Shown here: piece after piece, positions 5,868 to 6,053 of the stretch
How positions within the stretch are numbered: the stretch's first letter is position 1
Layout of the letters: each line of letters opens with the position of its first letter
Assembly: GCA_021443045.1 (NCBI GenBank)
Contig: JABUUT010000008.1
Span: 100,899-106,951 of the forward strand
Length of the DNA stretch: 6,053 nt
Reading direction: 5' to 3'
DNA from: Fibrobacteraceae bacterium
GTDB taxonomy: Bacteria > Fibrobacterota > Fibrobacteria > Fibrobacterales > Fibrobacteraceae
Made by a program: the position numbers and the translations under genes
The notes under the pieces: model-generated
Databases searched by the model: none
What the model was told of the DNA's origin: nothing
The model's input: only the letters and a program-made list of their open reading frames with translations

Positions 5868-5963
5868 ACACCCTCATTTTAAGGCGGAACTAGTTAAACT
5901 CTGTGGAAAAAAGGGGCACCTGTATAACTGCGAGCAGTCCCGTTTCACAAGTCTTGGCGAGTT
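5868..5963. other. Non-coding spacer, no gene seen
   Basis: No reading frame, tRNA or clear promoter is seen. The only local structure is a near-palindrome, ACTGC-GA-GCAGT (5927-5938). The motif TTTTCCACA on the minus strand (in the complement of about 5901-5911) differs by one base from a DnaA box, but it stands alone. Confidence 0.3.
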
Positions 5964-5968
5964 GTGGT

Positions 5969-6010
5969 TATCGGTTGTCAGTTATTGGTTGTCAGTTGTC
6001 GGTTATCAGT
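5969..6010 (-). repeat. Tandem 14-mer repeat array (right edge), inverted relative to the left edge
   Basis: TATCGGTTGTCAGT at 5969-5982 is the exact reverse complement of the left-edge unit ACTGACAACCGATA. A second copy at 5983-5996 has one change and a third at 5997-6010 is diverged. A 29-nt stretch (5967-5995) is the reverse complement of 104-132 with a single mismatch. It belongs to the same interspersed intergenic family and is of unknown function. Confidence 0.8.
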
Positions 6011-6022
6011 GATTGGTAATAA

Positions 6023-6053
6023 ATAGACGAAAGAACGCTGCGCTATAGACGAA
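6023..6053 (+). repeat. 9-bp direct repeat at the window end
   Basis: ATAGACGAA occurs at 6023-6031 and again at 6045-6053, separated by 13 nt containing GCTGCGC. The window ends exactly at the second copy. It is probably the start of a further interspersed repeat that continues beyond the window. Confidence 0.5.

Noticed and set aside
5895..5975. DnaA-box-like motifs suggesting a replication origin
   Set aside because: There is one one-mismatch motif and one two-mismatch motif, with no cluster and no dnaA/dnaN nearby.

Overview
The window looks like a chromosomal piece from a Fibrobacter-type, plant-cell-wall-degrading bacterium. This is inferred, not proved. The pointers are a secreted GH10 xylanase with an AKDTT-repeat linker and a type IX secretion (T9SS)-like C-terminal tail, coding DNA of roughly 45-50% GC separated by AT-rich spacers, and interspersed intergenic repeats at both ends. 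Both ends of the sequence lie in repeats, which would fit a contig that broke there.

Layout, left to right. (1) 1-183: interspersed repeats, namely a REP-like hairpin around GTCATCC...GGATCC, then three perfect tandem copies of a 14-mer. (2) 194-2065, minus: uvrC, excision-repair nuclease, complete. (3) 2066-2163: AT-rich divergent promoter region. (4) 2164-3295, plus: a two-gene unit made of a 257-aa coiled-coil/acidic-tail protein and a ZapA-family cell-division protein. (5) 3401-4843, minus: GH10 endo-beta-1,4-xylanase with signal peptide, convergent with zapA. (6) 4978-5442, minus: a 154-aa protein that I do not recognise, with its own Shine-Dalgarno and lower GC than its neighbours. (7) 5443-5640: AT-rich spacer with palindromes and T-tracts. 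(8) 5644-5867, plus: an independently promoted structured RNA ending in a strong intrinsic terminator. Its size and fold suggest 6S RNA, but this is not proven. (9) 5868-6053: non-coding, ending in the same 14-mer repeat as the left edge but in reverse orientation, then a 9-bp direct repeat.

How the genes relate: uvrC (DNA repair) and the coiled-coil/zapA pair (Z-ring assembly) are housekeeping genes sharing a divergent promoter region. The coiled-coil protein beside ZapA is a candidate ZapB-like or other divisome partner. The xylanase is an accessory secreted enzyme for hemicellulose breakdown, probably transcribed alone. The 154-aa gene lies upstream on the same strand but is separated by 134 bp holding a candidate xylanase promoter. 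No mobile-element enzymes, CRISPR array, tRNA or rRNA were found. The items most worth following up are the structured RNA, the coiled-coil partner of ZapA, the unknown 154-aa protein and the inverted repeat blocks at the ends.
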